Source of the DNA: Tolypeutes matacus
Lineage: Eukaryota > Chordata > Mammalia > Cingulata > Chlamyphoridae
Assembly (NCBI GenBank): GCA_026826555.1
Contig: JAKSZT010054573.1
Coordinates: 3,724,286-3,788,285, forward strand
Reading direction: 5' to 3'
DNA: 64,000 nucleotides
This document shows positions 1 through 11,367 of this stretch, in pieces. The notes under the pieces were generated by a model. It had not been told where the DNA came from and searched no databases. It saw nothing but the letters and a program-made list of their open reading frames with translations. Made by a program: the position numbers and the translations under genes. Each line of letters opens with the position of its first letter. Position 1 is the stretch's first letter.

Positions 1-639
1 TACTTCTTCCTTCTAGTAATAGGAACTGAAGACTTATAATAGTCAATTTATTTGTCAAGTAATTTTAAATGTGTTTACAGTTGGTTTAAAACTCTGTAAT
101 GAATGAAGCAATCACAAAACAGTATTTTATCAGGTTTCATGGAGGGAGAAGGGGGAAATGGGTAAGATATCCCTAAACCATATTAATTAATTTTCTTATT
201 TTCCATCTCAAGAGCGATTCTGATATTTTTAACCAAGGTATCTTCACCAACAAATCAAAGCAGAAGAAAAAATTATTGCAAGAGCAAATTAAAGCATCAT
301 TTTAAAAAAAGGATTCTTTTGAATATGTCATGCTGAACTAGGAAATGATATTGGATTAATGCAGATATCAAATGTGTACTCTGAAAGTAATGAATTTCTA
401 AGTTTCCACAAGGAGTTGGTTGATGGGACTCCTTAAAACCAATCTGGTGGTTCAAACAATACTCAGTTTTAGGAGATGGTCCACAGATTTATGCGCAGCC
501 AAGAACTTTTATGCATATATTGTCTAGCAGCACTTAGAAAGCCTCATTGCTGCGTTGGGATAAAAGTCTACTCTGTCACCCCGATGAAGCGTCACCCAGG
601 AATTTACGCTCATATAAATTCCAACCTAAGCCTTCCTTT
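1..639. other. No recognised feature
   Basis: AT-rich single-copy-looking sequence. I see no repeat family, exon-like reading frame or RNA gene in it. It leads directly into the CpG-dense segment that follows. Confidence 0.5.
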
Positions 640-1165
640 GAACTAGGCAGGGCACCAAGAGCCACGGCACCTGCTTAAACCTGCTTTACGGCAGCAGGTT
701 GCCAGGCGCCGAGGGTGCCGTGCGCAGAAGACGCCCCTGCGCATGCCCGAGCCACGTGCCAGCGTGCGCAAACGCCACCCAAAGCGGCGCTGCCCAAGAT
801 GGCGGCTGGGCTCTGTGTGCGCGAGGCACCGTGGGCAGAAGCACCGGGGAGCGGGTGTAGCTCTCGAGGTTGAGCGCCTGCTCCCCATAAGGAGGTCTCG
901 GGTTCGATACCTGGTCCCTCCTAAAAAAAAAACTACTGTAGGAGAAAGAGACCATCTGCGCATGCCCAAGTCGCCCTCCTCCTTACCAGATCGTAATACC
1001 CCAGGAAAGACCCGCGCTCGACGCCCTCCCGGGCGGAGGCGCTTTTACAGACACGAGTCCACCCTCTTCCATCCTTTGATCAAAGAACAAAGTTTCTGCT
1101 CGGCTTTTCCGGATCTGGTTTCACTTGGCGCGAAGAACACCGGCCCGGGGTTGGGAACATAACTG
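640..1165. promoter_or_regulatory. CpG-dense island, possible promoter
   Basis: This segment is visibly rich in CpG, unlike the AT-rich DNA on both sides. It holds the 12-mer ctgcgcatgccc twice (737-748 and 956-967), which resembles an NRF1 half site. It also holds caagatggcggc (795-806), which matches the YY1 core and contains an ATG at 799. NRF1 and YY1 sites are typical of CpG-island promoters of housekeeping genes and lncRNAs (known of such promoters; not shown here). From the ATG the frame stays open for about 24 codons and then stops inside a SINE, so I do not call a coding exon. A GC-rich retro-insertion is an alternative, because the two 12-mers could be a target-site duplication around 749-955. 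Confidence 0.4.
853..932 (+). repeat. Short tRNA-derived SINE (DAS type)
   Basis: A tRNA-like unit with head 'gtgtagctctcgaggttgag', a B-box-like ggttcgatac at 901-910 and a terminal 'cctcc' followed by an A-run. It matches the other short SINE units of this window (34070 and, reversed, 37490). It lies inside the CpG-dense island. I found no clear target-site duplication immediately around it. Confidence 0.65.
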
Positions 1166-1744
1166 GTTATAAGAAAAGTAGTATTTATAGGTAGAATCCA
1201 ACAGTGTTGCCTTTCAACTCTTACATCCTCAGTGAATTTCACGTTCTTTGATTTGAGTTCCATAAAGTAGACACATTTTCCCCGTCAATATGTAATCTTT
1301 GTTATTTTTGTGGCACGTTTTGCACTAATAAAATTCCCCGAATAAATCTGACGTTGTTCATAACACAGGCAACTCCCCAACTCATCAGTCAACATCTACC
1401 TTACCTAAGCATGGCCCTGCTAAGAATTATGTTGAATCTTTATTTATAGCACACTAAGGTATTTAGATTCAAAAGAGAAGGGGCAAATCATTGCATTATT
1501 TCCAGTGTTTTCCTTTTGTTTTGGAGTTTAAAAACTATTTGTTCTTTAATTGGACAAATAAACATCACGTACAAGCTTCTTGGTGTTAAAACCTATTCAA
1601 TTTGGAGAGATTAGGTAGGTGAGGCTCTTTATCAGTCATTTAGGGTTGACATGCAACATATGATTGCCTTAGGTCAGAACAAGAATGATAAAGGAACTGC
1701 TTCAGCAGGAAATATGTATTTTCCTAATGGAAAATGATGATATG
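1166..1744. other. No recognised feature
   Basis: AT-rich sequence with no repeat or reading frame that I can name. Confidence 0.45.
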
Positions 1745-1935
1745 TTGCAGTAGTTAGACAAACGGTGGTCAGGCAGTTCTCCTTTCAAATCCAGATTTGG
1801 TCAATTATCAGCTGCCCAATCATTGCACAATCTCCCACAACCTCAGTTTCATCATATGCAGCTGCTACTTGAGGAATTATTTAGACAACAGACACAAACC
1901 TATAACCTAGTATATAAAAAGTGACTGGTGCATCT
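1745..1935 (+). repeat. MIR-like ancient SINE fragment
   Basis: The order of short matches fits a heavily decayed MIR: a 'tttcaaatccagatttgg' stretch where the B box belongs, then 'cacaacctcagtttcatcat', which corresponds to the conserved MIR core. The match is by eye only and the copy is old. Confidence 0.4.
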
Positions 1936-1956
1936 TTATTTAAGAATTCAGCATGG

Positions 1957-2141
1957 GAAGCGGCTGTGGCTCAATCAGTAGGGCTCCCGTTTACCATATG
2001 GGAAGCCCCGGGTTCGGTTCCCGGGGCCTCCTGGTGAAGGCAAGCCCGCCCGCACGGCGTGGTTAGCTGACCCAGCGAGCACAAGCAGCAAGGGGGGATA
2101 AATGAATAAATAAATAAAATCTTTGAAAAAAAAAAAAAAAT
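1957..2141 (+). repeat. DAS-type SINE, complete monomer
   Basis: A complete copy: head 'gaagcggctgtggctcaatc' with A-box-like tggctcaatcagt, B-box-like gggttcggttccc, a unique body, a (taaa)n segment and a terminal A-run. It is flanked by the perfect 10-bp direct repeat ttcagcatgg (1947-1956 and 2142-2151), a target-site duplication typical of L1-mobilised SINEs. The tRNA-like part is well preserved, so the insertion is relatively young. tRNA-Ala-derived DAS-SINEs are known from the armadillo Dasypus; this assignment rests on recognition, not on a search. Confidence 0.88.
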
Positions 2142-2155
2142 TTCAGCATGGATCT

Positions 2156-2605
2156 GAACATCAGTCTCCTACGCTTATGTAACAAAGTTCCCCAGACTGG
2201 GTGGCTTAAAAGAACACATACATTTTCTCCCAGTTGTGGAGGTCAGAATTGCAAAGTCTAGGTGCCTAGGGAACCATGCTCCTTCTGAAACCTGTAGGGG
2301 AGAATCCTTGCTTGCCTCTTGCAACTTCTGGGGATGGCCAGCCAGCCTCCGTGTGCCTTGGCTTGTGGATGCATCTGTGTCCATCATCTTGTGACGTTCT
2401 CCCACTTTACTCTCTGGCTACATCCAATTCTCCCCTTCTTATAAGGATGCCAGTCATATTGGATCAAGACCAACCCTAATCCAGTTTGACCTCATTTTAA
2501 CCTAACTAATTACATCTGCAGCAGCCCTAAGTCCAAATAATGACACATGCACGGGATCCGGGCTTAGAACTCGAATGTGTCTTATCTGAGGACACAAATC
2601 AATGT
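2156..2605 (-). mobile_element. MLT1-type MaLR solo LTR
   Basis: Read on the plus strand this is the reverse complement of the placental MLT1 LTR pattern: 'cagactgggtggcttaaaag' near one end, 'gaaacctgtaggggagaatc', 'cttataaggatgccagtcat' and 'cctcattttaacctaactaa', closing with 'gacacaaatcaa'. MLT1 is an old non-autonomous ERVL-MaLR family. The ends are decayed and I see no convincing duplication. Confidence 0.7.
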
Positions 2606-2639
2606 AGAAGAAGAAATAAAACTTGTAGCTATGTTGTGG

Positions 2640-2797
2640 TGGTGTTCCAATGTAGGTTTCTTAGCTTTGACTAATGTACCATGTAAGACGTTTACATTGC
2701 AGAGAGCTGGTTGGAGGGCACCCAGGGATTCTGTGTACCAGCTTTGTAACCTCTCTGTCCTTCTAAAACTGTTCCAAAAGAAAAAGTTTTTTTAAAA
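2640..2797 (+). mobile_element. L1 3' end fragment
   Basis: The end 'ccttctaaaactgttccaaa' followed by 'agaaaaagtttttttaaaaa' matches the conserved 3' terminus of mammalian L1 ('cctaaaactgctctaaaa' type). The upstream part ('gactaatgtaccatgtaaga') fits the L1 3' UTR. It is short and 5'-truncated. Confidence 0.6.
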
Positions 2798-3069
2798 AAT
2801 GGTAGTCAACCAGGCTTAGTGGAAAGCTGTCAGTATTTGAAGCTTGAGGACCCAAATTCAAATATGCCTTTGGCTTTTCCTCTACAAAGCCAATGTAGGC
2901 TGTGGGGAAATAATAAGGCAGTCGACTAACTCCAGGTCTCTACAAATGTACAGCTCTGCTATTGTATCAACACACAGAGGAAACAATCTCAGGGTATATA
3001 TGGCTTCTTGTCCTATGCAATCCACATTTATTTTAGTTTTGTCTACATGAACAACATGAGAGTAAGAAC
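2798..3069. other. No recognised feature
   Basis: No assignable repeat. It may be the decayed upstream part of the L1 3' UTR that follows. Confidence 0.35.
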
Positions 3070-3556
3070 TCAGTCATATCCCAGAATGCACAGGATTGGG
3101 GAATGAACGATGGACTAGAATAGACTTACTGGTGTTCTACTATAGACTTACTGTGATTCTAGCAATGGAAGAAATTATATCATTGATGTGGAGGCAATGG
3201 CCACTGGAGGTCCTGAGGTCAGGGAGAGGGAAAAACAGGTGTAATACGAGGGAATTTTAGGAACTTGGGAATTGTCCTAAATGATATTGCAATGACAGAT
3301 ACAGGCCATTATATATCTTGCCATAACCTACAGAATTGGGTGGGGGAGAGTGTAAACTACAATGTAAACTATAATCCATGCTTACGGGCAGTGCTCCAGA
3401 ATGCGTTCATCAATTGCAATGAACGTGCCTCACTAATGAAGGATGTTAATGTGGGGAAATGTGGGATGTGTGTGGAGTGGGGCATATGGGAATCCTCTAT
3501 ATTTTTTATTTAACATTTGTGTAATCTAGGTATCTTTTTAAAAATTAAAATAAAAG
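3070..3556 (+). mobile_element. L1 3' UTR and tail, 5'-truncated
   Basis: It contains 'tgcaatgacagatacaggcc', 'gtgtaaactacaatgtaaac', 'ggcatatgggaatcctctat' and 'tttttatttaacatttgtgt', and ends in an A-rich tail. The same order recurs at 56190-56555 and, reversed, at 62265-62700, so these are three copies of one L1 3' UTR lineage. No ORF2 coding sequence is attached. Confidence 0.75.
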
Positions 3557-4799
3557 CTCAACCATATTATGGGTAACACAAGTCTAATTCCCTATTCTTA
3601 ATTAAATACAATTTATTAATTTTTTAAAAGGAAACTAGGCTTGAGAAAATCACTTTCGACAGCCACTTTCGGCATAATTGAGCCAACGCTTCATTCACTT
3701 TGTGAATACAGGCTTTTCCTACAAGGCTGGTATCAAAGGATTCTAGAGAATATTCCACCCTAAAGGAAACAAAGAATTTGGCCTCAATATGACAGCTTGC
3801 TTTGTAACTTATTTTTAGAGGGCTGTGGATTTAGGGCTAAAAGGAGTTACTCTGATCACATTACATAAGGCATTAACACATCTGTCCTAAAATGGATATT
3901 TTAATCTTTTGCCAAGCATAGCTCTTTTGGGCTGATTTATCACTTTTGCCAGTTGATGATGCTTTATATGTCACAGATGGCAAAGAAAGGCCTCAGCTAG
4001 GAAAATGCTTTCAAGACTGAGTCACATGGCATTTTTGTGAAATTAAGATTTTACCTCCTCATTTAAAATGAATTATTGCAGTGGCAGTTTTATATATTCT
4101 CACAATAGAAGAATACAAACAAGTTAATGCTTATATACTTTCCCACTTAACTTACCAGCATTACTTGGGAACCAGTGGATGTTTTATACCCTCCAAATTA
4201 ACACAGTGTGTGAGGATGAAGTTGTCTTCAGAATCAAAAGCTGGAAGATGCAGTTCAAATTCCGACTTTTCTTCTTGGCTCTGAGTCCTGAGGTGTTGAG
4301 CTACTCAGCTATCTTCTGCTAACCTAATTTTTCCCAGTAAAGAATTAGGAATAATAATAATATCCATATTAATAACATAGATGAGCTGTTTACTTCACAG
4401 AAGTGCTAAGATTTTTTAAAAATCTTATACATCATGAGATATTAGATTCTATTAACGCGTTGACGCAGATTTCCAGATGGCTATATTGCGTTGTTAGATG
4501 TTTTATTATGAGAGTCAATTTCAGAAGTTTTGATATTTTTGGTTTTCCCAAGAGCCCCTGATAGAAATTCTATTGTAAGCCTTGATTTTTAACACTTAGA
4601 AAACATTTAGAAATATTTTAGTTCTGATTTTGAGGTGCCCACTCTTGGAAAGATGTCTTCGGGGAGAAAGCATTGCCTTGATGATGACTTGATCTGGACA
4701 TCTTCCTGGCCTCAAAATTGAGTGGATCATTCTCCATTGTTTAACCTAACCCATTTCATGATATTTGCTTTGAGCAGCGTAGGGAACTAAAACGCCAAG
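3557..4799. other. No recognised feature
   Basis: AT-rich unique-looking sequence of about 1.2 kb. I see no exon, RNA or repeat that I can support. Confidence 0.45.
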
Positions 4800-5090
4800 T
4801 ATCAGAATGTCATTCCTTTTCAGGGCTGAATAATATTCCATTCTCTCTACAGACTGCATTTTGTTGACCCCCTCATCTGCTAATGGGCACTTGAGTTTCT
4901 TCCTCTTTCAGCCACAGTGAACAATGCTGCTGCAAACACTGGTTTATAAATATCTGTTGGAGTCCCCATTTTCAGTTCTTTGGGTATAAACCTAGGAGTG
5001 GAATTTCTCAACCATACGGTAAATTCAGAAACTTTTAAGTCTCTGAGGAATCCCCAATGTTTTCCACAACGTAGAAAGCTATTGTTGATG
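4800..5090 (-). mobile_element. L1 3' region, antisense fragment
   Basis: Plus-strand strings such as 'gaataatattccattctctc', 'agtgaacaatgctgctgcaa', 'ttctttgggtataaacctag' and 'gaatttctcaaccatacggt' follow the order of the reverse complement of the 3' region of old L1 (LINE ORF2 end and 3' UTR). The copy is decayed and has no usable reading frame. Confidence 0.7.
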
Positions 5091-5520
5091 AACATTGATA
5101 GTTGGGATGAGTAGTTCTTACTGTACTCATTTACTTCCCTCAGAAGGCTATTATTATCTTTTCTGGGTGTGGGGGAGGGCATACACTAAAGCACTAGGCT
5201 TGCTTCGGGGAGGAAACCTTTCCCCTGCCATTCGGGAGCCTACAGGTGGCTGAGGGATGTTGACAGCTCCCCATGTTGGACCGGCAGAGAGAACCCCCTG
5301 GATACTACTGCTGCTTTTCCTGCCCTGCCCATAGAGTCCCCAGGTTCACATGTAGGGGCGAGCCTTACGGTCACCCTCAGACCCCACACGCTGACCTAGC
5401 ACCCCACAGTTCACCTTGCAGAGGGAACCAGACCATCTCCTGGAGAGAAAGGGGCAGACGTCAGACTCCTCAGATGAAAGCTTGGAATCAACTCTACGAA
5501 GCCCATACTCATCCTTAGCA
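5091..5520. other. Unrecognised moderately GC-rich segment
   Basis: The part from about 5190 is richer in G and C than its surroundings. An 81-codon frame at 5273-5518 (+) has no motif that I recognise, and no splice or codon pattern supports it. It could be an old, unidentified repeat. Confidence 0.35.
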
Positions 5521-8500
5521 TGGATTCATTCAAGACTTAGGAAGATTTCCCTCAAGTAAAGGCATTGGGATTAGAACATGGAGAGTGCCGGTTCCATTTG
5601 CTTTTGGTATATTTACAGGTAAAGAGTTTACGTAGTGGGACACAGTCAGCTTTGAAACTTAACGGATACGCAGTGTTACATTAGAAGCTATATTTTGTAA
5701 TTATCCAAAATACATTTTATAGATATATTTGGATAATCTTTTTTTTTTTTTTTATTTTAAAGAAGTATTTGGGGCCAAATTGGGTACTCAATAATAAGTG
5801 TTTAATGTAAAACATAACTGTACAGAGCTCTCAAAAGCATGTAATACTTCTTGTTCTTGTGCTGAGATACAGGTTGCCTCAGTGTTTGGAAAAATCACTT
5901 GAAAGCAAAATCCTGAAGTGGCTCAAGGATTTGCTTTTCAAGAAGCTGGGAACTCCTATTTGTTTGGCTCTATTACTCTCCCAGGCTCACTGCACGCTGG
6001 GAGCAGACTACTCTTCTCTCAGCCAGGGGCTGGATCTGACTCTTTCAAACCTTTTTTTTTTTTTTTTTTTTTTTTGCATAGTAAGCAAATAGCAGGAACA
6101 CAGATGTCAATAAAACTGTAATCACACAGACTAAGTGCTGAGAATAGTGAGTCCTTGAGAAGAAAAAATTCCTTAAATACAGCAGTCAAGGCTGGAATCA
6201 ACTGGAAATCTAAGATTTTGCTCTGCTGCAGACAAGAATTTTAAAGGCTGTGCTATTCAGAAGCTTGGAAACCAGAACATCAGAGAAACCCAATTCACAC
6301 TGCTCTCTGCCCTGGATAGCAAAGAAGACAAAATAAATGAAAAAGAAGCACATCCACCTTTTTCCTCCGTGCTGCTTCTTTCAGACAAAGCATTGCAAGT
6401 AAGAATTAAATGAGAAGACAGCTGACCAAGCTTTGGCAATCAACTGGCTTGTAAAGAGTGATGGTGGGATTAGGCAGGACTGCATTATAGTTTTCTGAAC
6501 TGGACTGGGGTTGATCTTTTAACAGATAGATTGGAAAAATGATTTTAGTAATTCACTGGCTGCCATCAGATTCCCCAGAAAAAGTAAGAAGAGAGCATCC
6601 GTTTTGTAGAATCCCATTATCTGGCCCTTCTTTCTGAGTCCTCATCTAACACCTTTATGCTCCTTTTTCTTAGAGGCTCTGATACTGTTCCCCCAAATGT
6701 CAAGTTACCTAACCTCCCTTTTTTTAAAAAAAATTCTCTTCCACTCGCTTTTACATTAGCCAGCTGTCAATCTTGGGTAGCCATATTTATCTGATTGAAA
6801 TACTCCCTTGTGCTGTTAGCGTGGGGTAGGTGTCTACATTTTCCACAGGGGACATATTTTATCTCTAAATTGGAATACCTGAGGGGGTATAGAAAGAAGA
6901 GTTACATTTAGAGACAGGAAGGAGAGCTTTTCATTGTTAACAGAGCACACTCACTTGCATTCCTATATTTGCACCTTCCTGCATTGTTAGAGTGATATAG
7001 TTTGCTCATCTCTGATGATATCTGCGTGGCGCTTTACAATCTACAAGGCATCTGCCCATCCATAATTTAATCTAGTAAAGCAATTAGTACTGAAGTTATA
7101 TACTGCCTCCCTTCTAGTGGTTCTGAATCCAAAGACTGAGTGAAGCAAACAAGAGTTCCTGGAAAGGAACTGGCCCCAGTAAACTGCTAGCCATAATACC
7201 TGGAGACACATAAATATAACTTTAGTGATTTTTTCCTGAGGGTATGAAAAATTATCAAGTGGCTTGTAAATATTTTAAATCTGTTGAAGACACCATGCAG
7301 TAAATGCTGAGTTTGAATTATACAACTACCAAGAGAATGGAAAAATCAAGTCCTAATACTATAGAGATGGACACTTGTAATAAAATTTCCAATGAGAGCA
7401 TGACATGGAGATTCAAACCCTGCTCGACCTCAAATGTCCTCAGATGGAAATAAATATGATATGACTATTGCCTTGATGAAGACATTGACTTAAACATGTA
7501 TTGCAAACTTTGAATAGAATTGCATTCCCAAGGGTAGCGGAGATAAAGCGGTAGTTTTAAATTAAGGTATTATTTCATATTGAATTTAAAGGTTTGCTAT
7601 TTAATTGGGGATTTGATTATTTATCTAAATCCCTAAACATTTATATATCCAAATTGCATACATTTATTTTTAAACTTTCCTAATTGGGAAATATCTCCCT
7701 ATATTCATTCAGGCATCATGCTTTCTTATTGAGCCTGGTAACATAAATTGTTCTGCTGAAATAAAGATGAATTTAAAAAGGTGATACTGAATTAATGGAA
7801 TAGACCGGTAAAAAGAGAGAGTTTTGGTTTAAGATGATGGATTAGATAAAGAAGATACAGGAGCTAAATAAGCCCAATGTGGGTTTTTAAGGAGAGATTT
7901 ATGGACTGTGCTACAATACGTAATGTCAATGTTGGATGTTGAGGGAAAGTAACCGTAGTCCAGGCAAGATGCTAACTATACTCCCAACAGACAAAATCCA
8001 CAAAAAAGTTAGGGAGACTGCAAGCAGCATGGGATGAGAGCACCCAAGGACTTTGTCTGTATTCCTAGAGCTTGTGGGGTTAAGCAGAAAGAATATGCAG
8101 TTGAGATTTGAGAACCACAGAAATGCCAGCAAGCAAGGTCCTCCTGTGTCTCCAAAATGGATGTGTGCCTCATCCTTCTGATTTTGGAGAGATAATAAGA
8201 TGTTTAGTTCCTGAATGCACCAACCATTAGGTTCACTTTTACCATAGGGAAAAATATGGAAGGGCAGTTCATTGCTTTTCCATTTAGAGTTACAATGCCC
8301 CCACATCACAGTAAATTCCACAGTACCTAGGTTAGAAACAAACCTGACAAATTCCATTTCTATCAGTACCACCATCATTTGCCTGAGGAACTATAGGGAC
8401 GTCTTTGTGGCCCTGGCTTGTCCACTCTTGCCCTTCCATGATCCATTCTCCACAGGATCATCAAGGAGCTCCTTTGTTTTCCTATTAGAGTTGGAACAAC

Positions 8501-8543
8501 TTTCAATCAAGGACCAGGAGCCTCCATGCTCTGTCACCTGAGT
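5521..8543. other. Long stretch without recognised features
   Basis: About 3 kb of AT-rich, high-complexity sequence. Landmarks are a T-run at 5739-5753 and a longer T-run near 6052-6075. A 150-codon frame on the minus strand (7926-8378) has no recognisable domain, and the composition looks like chance or a decayed retroelement interior. Confidence 0.45.
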
Positions 8544-8973
8544 TTTATGGGTTGATCGTGTCCCCAACAAAGATATGTTAAAGTCCTAACCCCCAGTACC
8601 TGGGAATGACTTCACTGGATGTAGGGCCAGTGTGGATGGAATTACGATGAGGTCATCCTGGAGTGGTGTGGTTCGTAATCCAGTACGCTGGTGTCCTATA
8701 AGAGATGGGAATTTGGACACAGACAGACCAGGAGGAGAAGGCCACAGGATGACAGGCAGAGCTTGACGTGCTGCATCTCCAAGGCAAGGAACACCAGGGG
8801 TCATCAGCTCACCAGAGACTAGCTAGAGGCACGGAAGAACCCGCCCCTCCAGGTTTCAAGGAATGTCCTGCTGACACCTTGATTTTGGATGTCGGGTCTC
8901 CAGAGCTGGGGAACAATAAGTTCCTGCTGTTTTAAGCTGCTCAGTCTGGGCTTAGCCCTAGGAAGCTAAAGCA
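8544..8973 (+). mobile_element. MLT1-type MaLR solo LTR
   Basis: The order is that of the sense MLT1 LTR: 'tatgggttgatcgtgtcccc', 'aaagtcctaacccccagtac', 'atgaggtcatcctggagtgg', 'tttggacacagacagaccag', 'cctgctgacaccttgatttt', ending 'ttaagctgctcagtctgggc' and 'ggaagctaaagca'. It is nearly full length but old, and I could not find a duplication. Confidence 0.8.
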
Positions 8974-9317
8974 ATGATGCTGACCCAGCTTCCCTCACTC
9001 ACTGAACCCCACTAAGTCACTCGTACCACCTTGCCAAGAAACTCCTTGCCTTATTTTGGGGTTGTCACCATGCACATGGGAGAGCTTTCAGAAACAACCA
9101 CCCTGCACTCCTCACACACACACTCAGACTCTTTATGTGGCTGGTTTTTGCTCGCTCTGGAGGACTCAATCTTTATATGGCGATCTCTTCTCGAAAATAG
9201 TGTACCATTCTTACTCTCTCTTGTTTCATCCATTGTAGAGCTTACTAGAATGTCTCATTCAACAACAAGTCATCAGTTATTAGACTTATCAGACAGCCTT
9301 GCTCCGCAAAGGGAGGG
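8974..9317. other. No recognised feature
   Basis: Short spacer between the MLT1 and the LTR-A element, including a (ca)-rich patch near 9113-9125. Nothing else is assignable. Confidence 0.45.
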
Positions 9318-9966
9318 TGTAGCAGTTTGATATTATTTATGAATTCCAAAAAGACATTATGTTTGTAAACTGGTCTGTTCCTCTGGGCATGATAACCCTT
9401 TGATTGTATTAGATTCAGCTGAGATGTCTGATTAAATTATGTTAAGATTAGGGCTTTGATTCTGCCACATCATTAGAGTGCGACTCAGTGTTGAGTCCAA
9501 GCCCCTTGGGCTGATAAAATAGACTCTCACACGGAAGTAGATAAACAGAGAAGAAAAACATAGAGGAATAGAGACAGCTCATTAGACATAGCAGAAGCCC
9601 CAGGAAGAGAGAGAGCCTGAGAGTCTACAGCTGACCTTGTGGAGAGAGCCGAGCAGTTGAGCCTGGAAAGAAAGGAGCCCAGGGGAGAGAGAGAATCATG
9701 CCAGCCTATTGCTGAGATCGGAAGAAGCTGTGACCATGGAGTCTTAAGAGGAGGAGATGCAGACGCAGACCCTCGCAGACGTCTCCCGCCATCTTGCATC
9801 AATGATGTGGCCAATGACTTTGGGTGAGAAAGTACCTCTTAGGGTACCATGAGTTGGACTCTTTATGGCCTGGTAACTGTAAGCTTCTACCCCAAATAAA
9901 TAGCCTTTATAAAAGCCAACAGAGTTCTGGTACTTTCCATCAGCACCCCTTTGGCTGACTAACACA
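9318..9966 (+). mobile_element. LTR-A solo LTR, copy 1
   Basis: A complete LTR that begins tgtagcagtttgatattatt and ends ggctgactaacaca. The 5-bp repeat gaggg lies on both sides (9313-9317 and 9967-9971). An AATAAA polyadenylation signal is at 9895-9900. TG...CA ends with a 5-bp duplication fit the ERVL/MaLR class. The family recurs six more times in this window. There is no internal retroviral sequence next to it, so it is a solo LTR. A YY1-like site in reverse orientation lies near 9787-9796. Confidence 0.9.
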
Positions 9967-9971
9967 GAGGG

Positions 9972-11358
9972 TGAGGTCCATTTTCCCTCAGCGCCATGCA
10001 CCTAACTCTGAGTAGCGCTGTGCATAGAGCATGCTCTCACATATTTGTTGCATAAATATTAAAATTTACTTTTAAAAAATTATACTTCTGCTTATGCAAG
10101 TGCTTTAGCATCAAAAGTTGTTTAAGTACTCTGTTTTTCCCCTGTGGTTTATCAAACTTTATATATAATGTAAAACAATAATTAATGAAAATATTTATAA
10201 TAATGATATTGTTGGTTACTAACCCTAGAATACTTGTCTTTTTCAACTTGAATATGTATTTCAGGGACATGCAAGTCTATTAGGGTTATCTATCGCCTGA
10301 GCCCCCTAAATAAATTTGGATAATATTTTTGTAGAGAAGTACTAAAAGTATAACGTTTGCTTTAAACATAATACATGCACTGCTAACATTAATGTGTTTC
10401 TAAGTTATTAGTATGCCATTTTTATGTGCATATATCAAGCATTTTCACTTAGTATCTAGTTTTGAGCTACTTAAAATAAGGAATGGCCAGTATCGAAATG
10501 ATACTTCTTTTGGTGTCTTTCAAAGTTCAAGGAAATAGACTCCTGTGCTCTCAAGATCTACTTTGAAAGTGATTCAGGCTTTTTTCTTAACACTTCAAAA
10601 AGTAATACTTCCTGACAGTGTTTCAAAATAAATCGGGGTTGTCAAAGCCATGCTTGTTTTATGTCAAACACCTGCAGTTTCTGAAGACTGAAAACAGGAT
10701 TCACTCCACCAAAGAGAATCTTCAACCTCACGTAAACTTTGCTAAATAACCTTTTACAGGACAGTCATAGTTTGCCCAAAACTAAGACAATCATTTTAAT
10801 TCCCTATTTACATCACCATACAATTAAGGAGCTTATGAATTTAGCAGTATTCTTGGAATAAATCAATTATAATTTTTTTCATTCCCTTAGGCAACCAAAA
10901 AGGGAAATTCTATATATATGATAATTATTTATTTTTACTAAGTTCATATTTACATACTTTGAAAGCTTCAAAAAAGCTTAAAGCCAAAATTTACTGGAAA
11001 AAAAAAAAAAAAACAGAAAATAATCTGTGGCATAATAAAAAATGAGAGGCTACTTTCTAATCTTTGGGTTTGACAAAATTTTAGCTTAATTTAATGCTAT
11101 CACGCAATGCCTTCTAGACATGTCTGTTTCCCTCTATACTCGGTAATCAGTGATTTGGTTCCTTTTTGATAATATTAGAGATTATATTACAGATATGTAA
11201 GATATGAGATGCATTATAAATATATATGTATATATATAGCATTAGAGATATATTACACTGGAGATGGTTTTACCAATTTAGGGGTATTTGCAGCTCCAAA
11301 TAGTGGTTATTATTGTTTTTAAACTCATATTTATTCAGGTTCTTTCTTACGGTGATTT
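9972..11358. other. No recognised feature
   Basis: About 1.4 kb of very AT-rich sequence with an A-run near 10999-11013 and a (ta)-rich patch near 11219-11240. No repeat family or exon is recognisable. Confidence 0.45.
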
Positions 11359-11367
11359 GGGAATTTA

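Noticed and set aside
1957..2030. tRNA gene call on SINE heads (also 34070, 44654, 55019, 61312)
   Set aside because: They have A- and B-box-like sequence but are followed by SINE bodies and A-rich tails and flanked by target duplications, so they are retroposed SINEs.
5700..5737. 10-bp inverted repeat attatccaaa ... tttggataat as a MITE
   Set aside because: No target duplication or known family; the loop is only 18 bases, so it is more likely a local palindrome.
7926..8378. 150-codon minus-strand frame as a gene
   Set aside because: No motif, no splice context and no compositional support.
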